A stretch of 64,000 bases of DNA from Rickettsiella endosymbiont of Miltochrista miniata (GTDB lineage Bacteria; Pseudomonadota; Gammaproteobacteria; Diplorickettsiales; Diplorickettsiaceae): NCBI RefSeq assembly GCF_964031245.1, contig NZ_OZ035017.1, forward strand, positions 465,402 through 529,401, given 5' to 3'. Below the pieces are notes generated by a model. The model was not told the DNA's origin and ran no database searches. It saw only the letters and a list, made by a program, of their open reading frames with translations. Shown here piece after piece: positions 9,091-19,013 of this stretch; within the stretch, counting starts at the first letter, position 1, and each line of letters starts with the position of its first letter. The translations under genes and the position numbers were made by a program.

Positions 9091-9163
9091 GTCATGGCGA
9101 GCGAATGAAATGAGCGCGGCCATCCATGGATTGCCACGCACCTACGGTGCTCGTAATGACGAG
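9091..9163. repeat. REP/MITE-like palindromic repeat, copy 2 (inverted relative to copy 1)
   Basis: Between the convergent MFS gene and miaA. The element starts GTCATGGCGAGCGAATG and ends GGTGCTCGTAATGACGAG, so its ends are complementary. Read on the minus strand it matches 2149-2231 through the shared GAGC.CCGTAGGTGCG.GGCAATCC and GGATGGCC blocks. It is non-coding and could form a long cruciform or hairpin acting as a shared transcription end. Confidence 0.75.
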
Positions 9164-9222
9164 TAATATTTTACGTGCTTGCAATAAATCTTCTGCTAAG
9201 CTCTATTCACGAAATTCCTATC

Positions 9223-10152
9223 CTATAAGTGTATTTTAACTAGTTCCATTATTTTTTTTACATTTTCTTTATCTTTACTAGCCAATAGTTTTAATTCTGG
9301 CCAAGAACGTAACCAAGTTAATTGACGTTTGGCGAGCTGACGCGTTGCAATAATGGCAAGCTCTTGCATCTCAGGATAGGAAATATTATTGAGTAAATAA
9401 TTCCAAATTTGTCGGTAGCCTACCGTACGGAGTGCGGGTAAATTAGCGTTTAGATCGCCACGTTTAAATAATTTTTCGACTTCTTCTATAAAACCAAAAT
9501 CTAACATCGTTTGAAAACGCGTGGCGATAGCTTTATGTAACCGATTTCTATCATCAGGAAGCAATGCAATATTAATAAATAAATACGGTAACGGCGAAAG
9601 AGTAGGCGTGAGCTGTAATTCCGTTAATGTTTTACCTGAAATCTGAGCAACTTCTAAAGCGCGTAAGATTCGTTGCGGATCATTAGGATGAATGCGCTGT
9701 GCGGCAATCGGGTCAATAGCAGATAAACGTTCATGAAGTTTATTTAACCCCAAATCGTTTAGATCTTTTTTTAGTTGCTCGCGAATCAGAGGATTAGCCG
9801 CTGGTAAACTGGCAATGCCTTGTTGTAAGACGTGAAAGTAAAGCATCGTTCCACCGACCAGTAAAGGAATACGTCCTTTACTAATAATTTCTTCAATTGC
9901 ACTGATAGCATCTGCCCTAAATTCAGCGGCGGAATAAACTTCGCTGGGATCATGTGTGTCAACCAATCGATGCGGAGCTTGTTTTAAAATAAGCGAAGAA
10001 GGTTTGGCTGTGCCAATATCCATGCCGCGATAAATCATGGCTGAATCGACACTAATGATTTCAAAGTCTAGATAGGAAAGCAAATCAATGGCTAGATCGG
10101 TTTTTCCTGAGGCGGTGGGACCCATCAGACAAACAACAGGTTTAACGTCCAC
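9223..10152 (-). CDS. miaA: tRNA dimethylallyltransferase
   Basis: The 309-residue protein (from GTG 10152) has the P-loop LMGPTASGKTDLA, SVDSAMIYRGMDIGTAKP with the catalytic Asp, a DTHDPSEVYSAAEF segment, LVGGTMLYF and the NDPQRILRALEV motif. MiaA transfers dimethylallyl to A37 of tRNAs reading UNN codons. The frame is open to ATG 10209, but that would add 19 non-conserved residues and overlap mutL by 68 bases. The GTG start gives the usual N-terminus and an 11-base overlap with mutL. mutL-miaA is the classic gammaproteobacterial order; hfq does not follow here. Confidence 0.95.
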   Translation of the reverse strand: MDVKPVVCLMGPTASGKTDLAIDLLSYLDFEIISVDSAMIYRGMDIGTAKPSSLILKQAPHRLVDTHDPSEVYSAAEFRADAISAIEEIISKGRIPLLVGGTMLYFHVLQQGIASLPAANPLIREQLKKDLNDLGLNKLHERLSAIDPIAAQRIHPNDPQRILRALEVAQISGKTLTELQLTPTLSPLPYLFINIALLPDDRNRLHKAIATRFQTMLDFGFIEEVEKLFKRGDLNANLPALRTVGYRQIWNYLLNNISYPEMQELAIIATRQLAKRQLTWLRSWPELKLLASKDKENVKKIMELVKIHL

Positions 10153-11980
10153 GTAGAAACAACCGGTCAATATCGGGTAAAGACAACTGTTTCCAGGTGG
10201 GTCGACCATGGTTGCATTGATTACTACGTGAAGTCTGTTCCATATCGCGGAGTAGTTGATTCATTTCAATCAATGTCATGTTGCGATGCGCACGTATGGC
10301 ACTATGGCAAGCTATGCTAGAAAGTAATTCATTTATTTTTTCCGCGATATGTTGGCTGCTAGTATGTTGATTTAAATCACTTAAAACATCCTGCACTAAT
10401 TGTTCAATATTGTGCTGTGTTAAAAGTTCTGGAATTTGGCGGACAACGATGGTTTCAGGACCAAGATTTTCAAATTTAAAGCCGAATTGTGTAAATAGGC
10501 TAGCATATTCCTCTAATAACAATATCTGCGATTGAGAGAGTGTTAAACAAATAGGAATTAATAAAATTTGAGTTTTTATGCCGGCATTTTCTACGTCCTG
10601 TTTTAAACGTTCATAAAGGATACGTTCGTGTGCGGCATGAATATCCACCAAAATTAAGCCCTGCGTATTTTGTGCCAAAATATAAATACCATGCAGTTGT
10701 GCTAAGGCAAAACCTAAAGGTGGATCGGCGAGCAAATTTCCTATTGGCGTTGTCGCTACTAGAATAGTAGGTGATTTTTCAGTCAATAATTCTTTCTGTT
10801 CTGGGGATGAAATATATTCATGATGAGTTTCAGTATTATAAGAGGGTGGATCTACTGCAACCTGTAAAGGAAAACTACTTTGTCGAGGGTTAGCAATATC
10901 AGCAGATGGCTGAGAAATATTCTCATTTAATTCAGTTGCCGGGACTATTGATTCAACTGTTTGTGGCTGAGGACAAGTATTGGCCAAAGCTTTTTGTAGA
11001 CTTTGTTTGACAAAATCGTAGACCAAGCGACTCTCGCGAAAGCGAACTTCATATTTCGCCGGATGAGCATTCACATCGACCGATTGCGGATCTAGCTCGA
11101 TAAATAGCGTAAAAGCTGGATGACGGCCATTATAAAGAACGTCTTGATAAGCTTGTTTAACGGCGTGATTGATTAACTTATCCTTCACCATGCGTCGATT
11201 AACATAAAAATACTGGTGATCGCTTTGGCTGCGTGAAAAAGTGGGTAATGAAATCCAACCCCATAAACGCAGATCGATGCCTTGCATATCAATATAGATA
11301 GCATTTTCAACAAACGCGCGACTACATAATGTGGCAATACGTTCCTCTTTTGACGCTTCGTCGTAAGCAGGATGCAGTTGGTAAATGGGTCGTTTATTAT
11401 GATGTAAACTAAAGCCTATACCAAAATGACTGAGGCTCAAACGTTTTATCAAGGTTTCTATATGCGCGAATTCGGTTTGTTCTGACTTTAAAAATTTACG
11501 CCTAGCAGGTGTATTAAAGAAAAGATCATGAATTTCTACTGTCGTTCCTCGTGCATGAGCAATAGGGACAGGTGTTAGCGGATGTTCCTGGTAATAATCG
11601 CAAGTGATTTTCCAACCTTGTTGCGTAGTTTCTGTTGAAGAGCTTAGGTTAAGACGAGCGATAGAACTGATGCTGGCTAAGGCTTCGCCGCGAAATCCTA
11701 ATGTGTTGATTCGTTCTAAGTCATTGAGTGTGTGAATCTTGCTGGTTGCATGTCGATCTAAAGCTAAAATTAAATCATCTTTATGTATGCCATGACCATT
11801 ATCGCGGACACGGATACGTTGCATGCCCCCTTTATCGATATCAATATCGATTTGCTGACACCTCGCATCCAAACTATTTTCGACCAACTCTTTGACTATG
11901 GAGGCAGGCCGTTCAATGACTTCTCCGGCTGCAATCTGATTGGCCAAATGCGATGTTAAACGGTGGATACGGCCTGACAT
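10142..11980 (-). CDS. mutL: DNA mismatch repair protein MutL (with endonuclease motif)
   Basis: The 612-residue protein opens with the GHKL ATPase signature: IAAGEVIERPASIVKELVEN, DNGHGI, and GFRGEALASI. The C-terminal dimerisation domain contains VDIHAAHERILYE, which fits the D-x-HA(x)2E(x)4E endonuclease motif, along with ACHSAIRAH and CNHGRPT, which match the accessory metal-site motifs of nicking MutL proteins. E. coli MutL, which works with MutH, lacks these. MutL couples MutS mismatch recognition to strand removal. Downstream miaA overlaps by 11 bases. Confidence 0.96.
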   Translation of the reverse strand: MSGRIHRLTSHLANQIAAGEVIERPASIVKELVENSLDARCQQIDIDIDKGGMQRIRVRDNGHGIHKDDLILALDRHATSKIHTLNDLERINTLGFRGEALASISSIARLNLSSSTETTQQGWKITCDYYQEHPLTPVPIAHARGTTVEIHDLFFNTPARRKFLKSEQTEFAHIETLIKRLSLSHFGIGFSLHHNKRPIYQLHPAYDEASKEERIATLCSRAFVENAIYIDMQGIDLRLWGWISLPTFSRSQSDHQYFYVNRRMVKDKLINHAVKQAYQDVLYNGRHPAFTLFIELDPQSVDVNAHPAKYEVRFRESRLVYDFVKQSLQKALANTCPQPQTVESIVPATELNENISQPSADIANPRQSSFPLQVAVDPPSYNTETHHEYISSPEQKELLTEKSPTILVATTPIGNLLADPPLGFALAQLHGIYILAQNTQGLILVDIHAAHERILYERLKQDVENAGIKTQILLIPICLTLSQSQILLLEEYASLFTQFGFKFENLGPETIVVRQIPELLTQHNIEQLVQDVLSDLNQHTSSQHIAEKINELLSSIACHSAIRAHRNMTLIEMNQLLRDMEQTSRSNQCNHGRPTWKQLSLPDIDRLFLRGR

Positions 11981-12071
11981 AATAAAATTTTAATAATAAA
12001 AGACGATGATTCTAACAAATTTTTAGCGTTAGCAGAATGATCGGGTTTTATCCTTGGGATCGTTGGGATGG

Positions 12072-13136
12072 TTAAGACTTGATTTCCAATGACGGAACTT
12101 TATTAAAAATAAAAAACCGTTGTATGGTAAATGAAAGTATAAACAAGGCAATTTCCGCAATAATTTTGCTGCTATATACGTTGATTCCAAAATCATGGAT
12201 TAATGTGATTAAACTGTAGGCAATAAGTCCTAAAAAACTAGCTAAGGCAGTATATTTCAGTGCTGCGGGTAACCAGTGATTTTTACTTTTGAATGCGAGA
12301 TGTTGATTCAACTTGAAATTAAAAGTGGCAGATAAAATGCGCCCTAATAATACTGCTAGAAATATATTTTTTTTAAGCCAGTAAGTTAAGAAAAATAAGG
12401 AAAAATCAATAGCGGCCGAAATTAAAGAAATAGCCGCGAAGCGGATAAATACAAAATAAATTTTGATTGAGTCAATCAAAGGATTAAAATGGGACGAACG
12501 ATTATCATCCAAATACACTGTTTTTATGGGAACTTCCTGAATATTGACTTGATGATCTTCGGCAATCAATAACATTTCCAACTCAAATTCATAGCCACGC
12601 GCATTCGAATTCAATAAGGGTAATAATAGCTCCCGGGGAATGACGCGTAAACCGGTTTGTGTATCTTCTAAAATTGTTTTACTAAACAGACGTAAAATGT
12701 ACTTGGTCAATTTATTACCGAATCGACTACGCCAAGGTATGGGTGTTTTATTAAATGTGCGTTTTCCTAAATACAGATCCGAGGGTTTTTGCATAAAAAC
12801 GGTGGAGAGATGCAGAATATCTTGAGGAAGATGTTGACCGTCAGCATCCGCGGTGACGATGCCTAATTCCTTAGAATGACTAGTGTCTAACCAATGTTGA
12901 AATCCAGTTTTAAGCGCTTGACCTTTGCCTTTATTTTTTGCATGACGGAGAAGTTCGATATTAAAGGTTTGAATTTTTGAAAAAATGTTTTGTTTATCTA
13001 GGTCAGAGCCATCATCTACAACAATAATCCGTTGTTTAGATTGGCTTTCACGTAAGGATTTTATCAGCGCTACCAGATTATCATTAGGCTGGTAAGCTGG
13101 AATAAGAATAGTTGGATAAGAGCAGTCCATTAGCAT
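12072..13136 (-). CDS. Bifunctional GT2 glycosyltransferase / GtrA-like membrane protein
   Basis: The 354-residue protein joins two modules. Residues 1-220 form a GT2 glycosyltransferase with IVVDDGSD, the KGKGQALKTGF segment, the DXD-like TADADGQHLP and ETQTGLR-type DTQTGLRVIP. Residues 225-345 form a GtrA-like four-helix membrane domain. GT2-GtrA proteins are thought to load a sugar onto undecaprenyl phosphate and help flip it for lipopolysaccharide or other surface glycan decoration. No start overlap with neighbours. Sugar and acceptor are not predictable. Confidence 0.86.
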   Translation of the reverse strand: MLMDCSYPTILIPAYQPNDNLVALIKSLRESQSKQRIIVVDDGSDLDKQNIFSKIQTFNIELLRHAKNKGKGQALKTGFQHWLDTSHSKELGIVTADADGQHLPQDILHLSTVFMQKPSDLYLGKRTFNKTPIPWRSRFGNKLTKYILRLFSKTILEDTQTGLRVIPRELLLPLLNSNARGYEFELEMLLIAEDHQVNIQEVPIKTVYLDDNRSSHFNPLIDSIKIYFVFIRFAAISLISAAIDFSLFFLTYWLKKNIFLAVLLGRILSATFNFKLNQHLAFKSKNHWLPAALKYTALASFLGLIAYSLITLIHDFGINVYSSKIIAEIALFILSFTIQRFFIFNKVPSLEIKS

Positions 13137-13233
13137 AGCTTGAGTATAAGTAAAACGGATAAAGGAGACTAGTCCTTTATAAGATCACTTTTAACAAACG
13201 GTTGCAAAGATTAGATCTAAAGTCAATGACTCT

Positions 13234-13698
13234 TTATATTCGGTTAAATAAGGCTAAGGCTTGTTCACCTTGAGGAGTTTTGGCAAAGAATTGAAATTGT
13301 CGGTTCGTGCTAATTAAATCGATATGACAAACAATATCCGGTTTCGGTAAAAAATTTAAAGCACGTTCAGGCCATTCTATTAACCAAATGGCAGCATGCT
13401 CAAATTCATCACAAAGTCCCATGTCGAGTATTTCGTTCGCGGATTGCAAACGATAGAGATCGAGATGGTAAATACAGTAGCCAGCTAGCTCATAAGTTTC
13501 CATTAGCGTGTAGGTAGGGCTTTTGACTAAGCCTGGATAGCCTAAACTTTTTACTAGAGCACGTACAAAGAATGTTTTACCTGCGCCTAATTCACCATTT
13601 AAAAAGATGATTATGCGTTTATTTTTAGGACAGCATGCGGCAAATTCCTTGGCTAATTGTATGGTTTCTTTTTCTGTTTTAATCAAAATGCAAGACAT
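13234..13698 (-). CDS. tsaE: tRNA threonylcarbamoyladenosine biosynthesis ATPase TsaE
   Basis: A 154-residue P-loop protein with LNGELGAGKTFFVRALVKSL (Walker A), SPTYTLMETYE and YHLDLYRL, and LIEWPERA near the C-terminus: the complete TsaE (YjeE) pattern. It is the ATPase that helps TsaB-TsaD make the t6A37 modification of ANN-decoding tRNAs. It is transcribed after ettA on the minus strand with a 47-base gap. The usual neighbour amiB or mutL block lies further downstream (mutL is two genes on). Confidence 0.94.
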   Translation of the reverse strand: MSCILIKTEKETIQLAKEFAACCPKNKRIIIFLNGELGAGKTFFVRALVKSLGYPGLVKSPTYTLMETYELAGYCIYHLDLYRLQSANEILDMGLCDEFEHAAIWLIEWPERALNFLPKPDIVCHIDLISTNRQFQFFAKTPQGEQALALFNRI

Positions 13699-13745
13699 AA
13701 ATCACACTAAGCATTCGATGAAATATGAAAAATAAGCAGCATCCG

Positions 13746-15426
13746 TTAATGCGTTAATTTTTTAAATTTCATTCTTTTTTCTGACTGAGTCTCCTGAGCA
13801 CCTAGGCGGCTTAAACGATCGGCTTCATAGTCAGAAAAATTACCGGTAAAACATTCTATTTGATTATTGTCTTGAAAAGCTAAGATATGTGTCGCTATTC
13901 TATCTAAAAACCAACGATCATGAGAAATCACCAAAGCACAACCGGGAAAACTTAACAATGCTTCTTCTAAGGCACGTAAAGTTTCTACATCCAAATCATT
14001 GGTTGGCTCGTCAAGAAGTAAAACGTTGCCTCCGGCACGCAATAACTTGGCTAGATGGACTCGATTACGCTCGCCCCCAGATAGATTTTTTACTAATTTC
14101 TGTTGGTCAGAACCTTTAAAGTTAAAGCGTCCTACATAGGAACGAGAAGGCATTTGAAATTGATTAATCGTCATAATATCCAGCCCTTCAGAGATTTCTT
14201 GCCATACGCTATGATCAGGGTTCAGTGAATCGCGACTTTGATCGATATAAGCGAGCTGTACGGAAGCCCCTTGATGGATATGGCCGCTATCGGGCTGTTC
14301 TTGTTGCATGATGAGTTTAAATAAAGTGGATTTTCCGGCACCATTCGGCCCAATAATCCCAACTATGGCTCCTTTTGGTACGGTAAAGCTAAAATCATCG
14401 ATTAATACGCGTCCGTTGAAGCCTTTAGTGAGATGATCAAATTCCAATACTGAATCTCCTAAACGTATCCCAGGTGGGATATAGAGTTCTTGGGTTTCTG
14501 CGCGTTTTTGAAACTCTTGCGAACTAAGCTCTTCAAAACGTGCGAGACGGGCTTTGCTTTTGGCTTGCCGGCCTTTCGGGTTGGTTCGTACCCATTCTAA
14601 TTCAGCCTTTAAGCTTTTTTCATGCGCCGCTTGCTGTCTGCCTTCTTGAGCGAGACGCTTTTGTTTTTGCTCTAACCAAGAGGAATAATTTCCTTCATAG
14701 GGGATGCCATGGCCGCGATCGAGTTCCAAAATCCAACCGGCTACATTGTCTAAAAAATAACGATCATGCGTGACAGCAATAACGGTGCCTGGATAATCAT
14801 GTAAAAAACGCTCTAACCATGCCACACTTTGTGCATCTAGATGGTTAGTGGGTTCGTCTAGTAGCAACATATCCGGGTTAGATAGTAAAAGCCGACACAA
14901 AGCAACACGTCGGCGTTCACCGCCTGAGAGTTGAGTCACTTGGGCATTCCCAGGGAGGTAAACAGAGCGCATCCGCTGCAATGCTCAGCTTGCGATCTAA
15001 CTCCCATCCGCCTTGTGCATCTATCTGAGTTTGTAATTCACCTTGTTCTTCAAATAGCTGATTCATTGCTGTTTCGCTCATCGGCTCAGCAAATTTCATG
15101 CTAATTTCGTTAAATCGGTCCAACAGTTTTTTAGTATCTGCAATGGCCTCTTCGACATTTCCACGCACATCCTTAAGCGGGTCTAATTGTGGTTCTTGGG
15201 GTAAATAACCAATTTTGATTCCTGGTAATGCCCGTGCTTCACCCACAAAATCCTTATCCACACCAGCCAAAATGCGCAGTAGGGTCGATTTGCCCGCACC
15301 ATTCAGCCCTAAGACCCCAATTTTCGCGCCAGGATAAAAAGATAGCCAAATATCTTTTAGGATTTCTCGCTTAGGCGCAACGATTTTGCTCACTGCTTGC
15401 ATGGTATAGATATATTGTTGTGACAT
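13746..15426 (-). pseudogene. ettA: Energy-dependent translational throttle ABC-F ATPase, frameshifted
   Basis: Two overlapping reading frames together make one full-length EttA. The first (from 15426) runs from [13 protein letters not shown] through Walker [15 protein letters not shown] to [11 protein letters not shown], then leaves frame. The second resumes with [18 protein letters not shown] and continues through [17 protein letters not shown], the second Walker [12 protein letters not shown] and a second [12 protein letters not shown] to a normal C-terminus at 13746. The break is near 14945-14950, between TGG and AATGCC, and is explained by loss of one base. EttA gates the first elongation step of ribosomes according to ADP/ATP ratio. 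Either the gene is newly dead, or there is a sequencing error or slippage; both halves are otherwise well conserved. Confidence 0.88.
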
Positions 15427-15540
15427 AACTGACATTTAATTGATTATTAGAAAAGAAGAATACTAACAATATTAGCCTGAACTAGCCAGATTTTTTATGG
15501 CTCTAATCGTACTAAATTCGGCTATTTTTAGATAGATATA

Positions 15541-17511
15541 TTAGGGTAGATAAGGCTTCCATATAGGTTGCTGATCTAGCACAGATTGATCAATTTGGGT
15601 GGTTATTAATTGAGTTAAGCGATCGCAAATAGCAGAATATTTGTTATTGGAGGTTACATAATCTCTTTTGAGCATGAGCAAATGATTTTTTAGCCTATCT
15701 AAGAATATTTCTTTAGTAAGCATATTATTTGCAGGCTTAAAGAAAATTAAAGGAGGATCCTCTCTTAGTCGTTCTCCCTTTAATGTTGGAGCAGGCACTA
15801 ATTCCAATAATTTACTTAAAAAATCAATATATTGAGAGTTTTCTGGTTTAATAGGAATCCCTTTTTCTTCTAACCAATCTTGCTGATCGGATGACATATA
15901 AAATTTTTTAAGTATTTGTAATATATTTGTAAGACAGTGATGCGCTGACTCAATAGGTAAATTGCTTATATGGTTAGAAATAATTTCTATCGTGCCTTCA
16001 GTTATTGCTGCTTCAATATGGGAAACTTCAGTGTGAGCCAATTTAATAGAGTTTTCTATGACAGCTTGTATTTCGGTAAGAAATTTTTTTAGTGATTTGT
16101 TATTTGGTTCAGATTTTTTTTGATTGTTATAATAGGTTTTTATTTCTGCTAAAAATAGCGATTTAAGTCCATCCTCGGCCTGAAATTTCTCTCTAAGTGT
16201 CTCTGGTTTCAGTCGTTTCTCTAGGGGAAAATAATCTTTATAAACAGAATTAATGCTATGTTCATTGTTTAATATCCGTTGTTTATTTTCTAAAATTTCA
16301 GATGATTTGGAAAAATATAAAACTATTTCGGCTAGTCGTAGCTGAGCCAATTGATCAGGATTGGAACGAGGTTGTATACATCGTGTCACATTGTGTATTA
16401 ATTGCAGATAAAAATAATTATCAGATAGGAATTCTGCCCTTTCTAAGCTTGCTGTTATTTCGTTAAATATTCTTGTTTCTAAGTTTAATAACTCGGTATT
16501 GGATTTTGTAAACAAGATTAAAGAATCCATTCTGGACCCTGATGAATTGGTCAATGGCGGCCGTCTACGTTTATTAGATGTTTTGGCAAATTTATTCGAT
16601 GGCGTATCCAAAATTTTATTCATATTTTCGGGGATTGCTGATTGTTTCATAACGACCTGTTCGTATGATGTATTTTTTGCTGTGCTTGTTAATGTACTTT
16701 CAATGGGAATTATTGGAGTGTGTACTTCCTTTTCCATTGGTGCAATCAATGGTGAAGTAGAGGTAGATTGATCTGACGTATTTGCTATAGTAACAGAAAA
16801 ATGCTCAGTTTTTGGGTGGTTATGGCTTGGGAGGGTTACGCTCGGAATTTGTACCGCTTGATTTTTTGGTTTTATTCTTTCCAAGCTAACGTTAGAGCAC
16901 TTTAACTGTAACTGCATTAATGCTTCTTTAGTCTTAGCTATTTTAATAGCGGTCTCGTTTTTTGCTTTTTGCATATCATTTTTTGCATAAAGATCAGATG
17001 ATATTTCTAAGTAATTAATAGATTTTTTTACTAACTGAGGTGAGGTTGTTGCCTCTAAGATATGACAGGCAAAGTTATAGGAATAAGCAGCTTGTATATT
17101 TCGTTTATCTTTTTCAAAGCTATTTATAGCTTTCTTTAATTGTGACGTAAAAGTATTACTTTTCCGCGAAGAAAATTCTTTTTGGAAGACTGTGTTTTTT
17201 TTATTAAGTTGAACAAGTTCATTTTTTAATAGTTCAAGTTGAGCATCATTGTCCTGAATGGACGATTCATTAGTAGGTGATAATTCCATGGAATTCATTT
17301 TACATTGGATGACCCCTAAACGAGCTGCGAGTTCAATGAGTTTTATTTGATTACTAGAGTGGAGAGGGTTATTTGCTAATGCTAATTCTACTATGTTCTC
17401 ATATTCAACCCCAATTCTTGCATATTCAGGTGAATTAATCTTTAGTTTTAATAACTTATTAAAGGAGCTATTAACCGAATTTAATCGATTACGCAATTCT
17501 ATTTTTGACAT
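15541..17511 (-). CDS. Large unknown protein, coiled-coil and low-complexity linker
   Basis: I do not recognise this 656-residue protein. No signal peptide or membrane helix is visible. Residues 1-220 are helical and coiled-coil-like; about 225-330 form a Ser/Thr/Pro-rich linker ending in the basic cluster NKRRRPP (nuclear-localisation-like). Residues 335-656 are again mostly helical, with a Pro-rich bend KLLELVPAPTLKG near 580. Overall AT-rich codon use matches the genome. Size, modular helical make-up and lack of bacterial homology that I can recall fit a lineage-specific, possibly secreted protein; this is inference. It stands alone between ettA and the divergent glyA. Confidence 0.7.
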   Translation of the reverse strand: MSKIELRNRLNSVNSSFNKLLKLKINSPEYARIGVEYENIVELALANNPLHSSNQIKLIELAARLGVIQCKMNSMELSPTNESSIQDNDAQLELLKNELVQLNKKNTVFQKEFSSRKSNTFTSQLKKAINSFEKDKRNIQAAYSYNFACHILEATTSPQLVKKSINYLEISSDLYAKNDMQKAKNETAIKIAKTKEALMQLQLKCSNVSLERIKPKNQAVQIPSVTLPSHNHPKTEHFSVTIANTSDQSTSTSPLIAPMEKEVHTPIIPIESTLTSTAKNTSYEQVVMKQSAIPENMNKILDTPSNKFAKTSNKRRRPPLTNSSGSRMDSLILFTKSNTELLNLETRIFNEITASLERAEFLSDNYFYLQLIHNVTRCIQPRSNPDQLAQLRLAEIVLYFSKSSEILENKQRILNNEHSINSVYKDYFPLEKRLKPETLREKFQAEDGLKSLFLAEIKTYYNNQKKSEPNNKSLKKFLTEIQAVIENSIKLAHTEVSHIEAAITEGTIEIISNHISNLPIESAHHCLTNILQILKKFYMSSDQQDWLEEKGIPIKPENSQYIDFLSKLLELVPAPTLKGERLREDPPLIFFKPANNMLTKEIFLDRLKNHLLMLKRDYVTSNNKYSAICDRLTQLITTQIDQSVLDQQPIWKPYLP

Positions 17512-17669
17512 TTTTTATCCGCTCAACTTAATATTGTTAGATTTTTCCCAATACTAGCATGTGCGAAGTCAAAAAAACTAGCTTTTGATTAGCGATTAAA
17601 AAGCAAGTAAGATAAGCAGAATTTTTTTAGATATTAAATTTTTTGTTTTAAAATAATGAAGGGTTGATC

Positions 17670-18941
17670 ATGTCTTATTCTTTGCGAGAAACTATTAGCG
17701 ATTTTGATCCCGATTTATGGTCTGCGATGAGTAAAGAAGCCCAGCGTCAGGAAGACCATTTAGAATTAATCGCCTCAGAAAACTATACCAGTCCACTGGT
17801 AATGCAAGCACAGGCTTCCGTATTAACCAATAAATATGCCGAAGGTTATCCGGGTAAACGTTATTATGGTGGCTGTGAATATGTTGACATCGTCGAACAG
17901 TTAGCTATCGATAGGGCAAAGGAATTATTTCAAGCCGATTATGCGAATGTACAAACGCATTCTGGTTCGCAAGCGAATGCGGCGTCGTATATGGCTTTGA
18001 TTGAACCCGGTGATACGTTGTTAGGCATGAGTTTAGCCCATGGTGGACATTTAACGCATGGAGCAAAAGTTAGTTTTTCAGGAAAGATGTATCAAGCTTA
18101 TGCTTATGGTGTAACGCCTGAAACGCAATTGATTGATTATGATGAAGTAGAACGATTGGCAAAGCAGCATAAACCAAAATTAATTATTGCTGGGTTTTCA
18201 GCTTACTCGCGAGTAGTGGATTGGCAACGTTTTAGAGATATTGCCGATGAAGTGGGTGCCTATTTTTTGGTGGATATGGCACATGTGGCTGGATTAGTGG
18301 CAGCGGGTTTGTATCCTTCACCGATTCCGTTTGCCGATGTGGTGACTAGTACCACACATAAAACTTTACGTGGCCCTCGAGGTGGCTTAATTTTAGCGCG
18401 CTCAAATCCTGAGATCGAAAAGAAATTAAATTCAGCCGTATTTCCAGGGCAGCAAGGCGGACCGTTGATGCATGTTATTGCCGGTAAAGCTGTTGCTTTT
18501 AAAGAGGCCTTAGATCCTAGTTTTAAACTCTATCAGCAACAAGTAATAGCTAATGCAAAAGCTATGGTTGAGGTGATGCTGCAAAGAGGCCATAAAATCG
18601 TCTCAGGAGGAACCGATAATCACCTTTTCTTAATCGATATGATAGCTAAAAAAATCACCGGTAAAGATGCTGAAGAGGTATTAGAAAAAGCTTATATCAC
18701 CTTAAATAAAAATATGCTGCCTAATGATCCGCGCTCACCATTTGTAACCAGTGGTTTACGGATAGGTACACCTGCCATTACCACGCGAGGTTTAAAAGAA
18801 AAAGAGGCTAAAGACGTGGCTAATTGGGTGTGTGATATTCTCGAAGATCTAAAAAATCCTGCGACGATAGAAAAGATCAGAAAACAAGTCGTGGCACTAT
18901 GTGATCAATTTCCAGTATACTCCCCTCCGAGGGCTGAATGA
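17670..18941 (+). CDS. glyA: Serine hydroxymethyltransferase
   Basis: The 423-residue protein is unmistakable: [48 protein letters not shown], and the PLP-binding Lys in [16 protein letters not shown]. It interconverts serine and glycine, charging tetrahydrofolate with one-carbon units. ATG 17670 has an AAGGG site seven bases upstream; the frame also opens at TTG 17664. It leads a run that continues with nrdR-nusB after a 72-base gap containing an inverted repeat. Confidence 0.97.
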   Translation: MSYSLRETISDFDPDLWSAMSKEAQRQEDHLELIASENYTSPLVMQAQASVLTNKYAEGYPGKRYYGGCEYVDIVEQLAIDRAKELFQADYANVQTHSGSQANAASYMALIEPGDTLLGMSLAHGGHLTHGAKVSFSGKMYQAYAYGVTPETQLIDYDEVERLAKQHKPKLIIAGFSAYSRVVDWQRFRDIADEVGAYFLVDMAHVAGLVAAGLYPSPIPFADVVTSTTHKTLRGPRGGLILARSNPEIEKKLNSAVFPGQQGGPLMHVIAGKAVAFKEALDPSFKLYQQQVIANAKAMVEVMLQRGHKIVSGGTDNHLFLIDMIAKKITGKDAEEVLEKAYITLNKNMLPNDPRSPFVTSGLRIGTPAITTRGLKEKEAKDVANWVCDILEDLKNPATIEKIRKQVVALCDQFPVYSPPRAE

Positions 18942-18987
18942 TGACGGCCAAAAACCGCCATTTTTCTGCGTTAAGATACCCTCGGAG
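18925..18987 (+). terminator. Long inverted repeat at the 3' end of glyA
   Basis: A perfect 9-base inverted repeat, CTCCGAGGG at 18925-18933 and CCCTCGGAG at 18979-18987, brackets a 45-base loop containing the last codons and stop of glyA and a smaller GGC..GCC stem followed by ATTTTTC. The inner part could act as a weak intrinsic terminator or attenuator between glyA and nrdR; the outer stem could be an RNA-stabilising structure. Function is inferred only. Confidence 0.4.
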
Positions 18988-19013
18988 CTCAGAAATGTTT
19001 TTCTAGAGAAACA

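Noticed and set aside
9223-10209. Longer miaA start at ATG 10209
   Set aside because: Adds 19 non-conserved residues and a 68-base overlap with mutL; GTG 10152 gives the family N-terminus.
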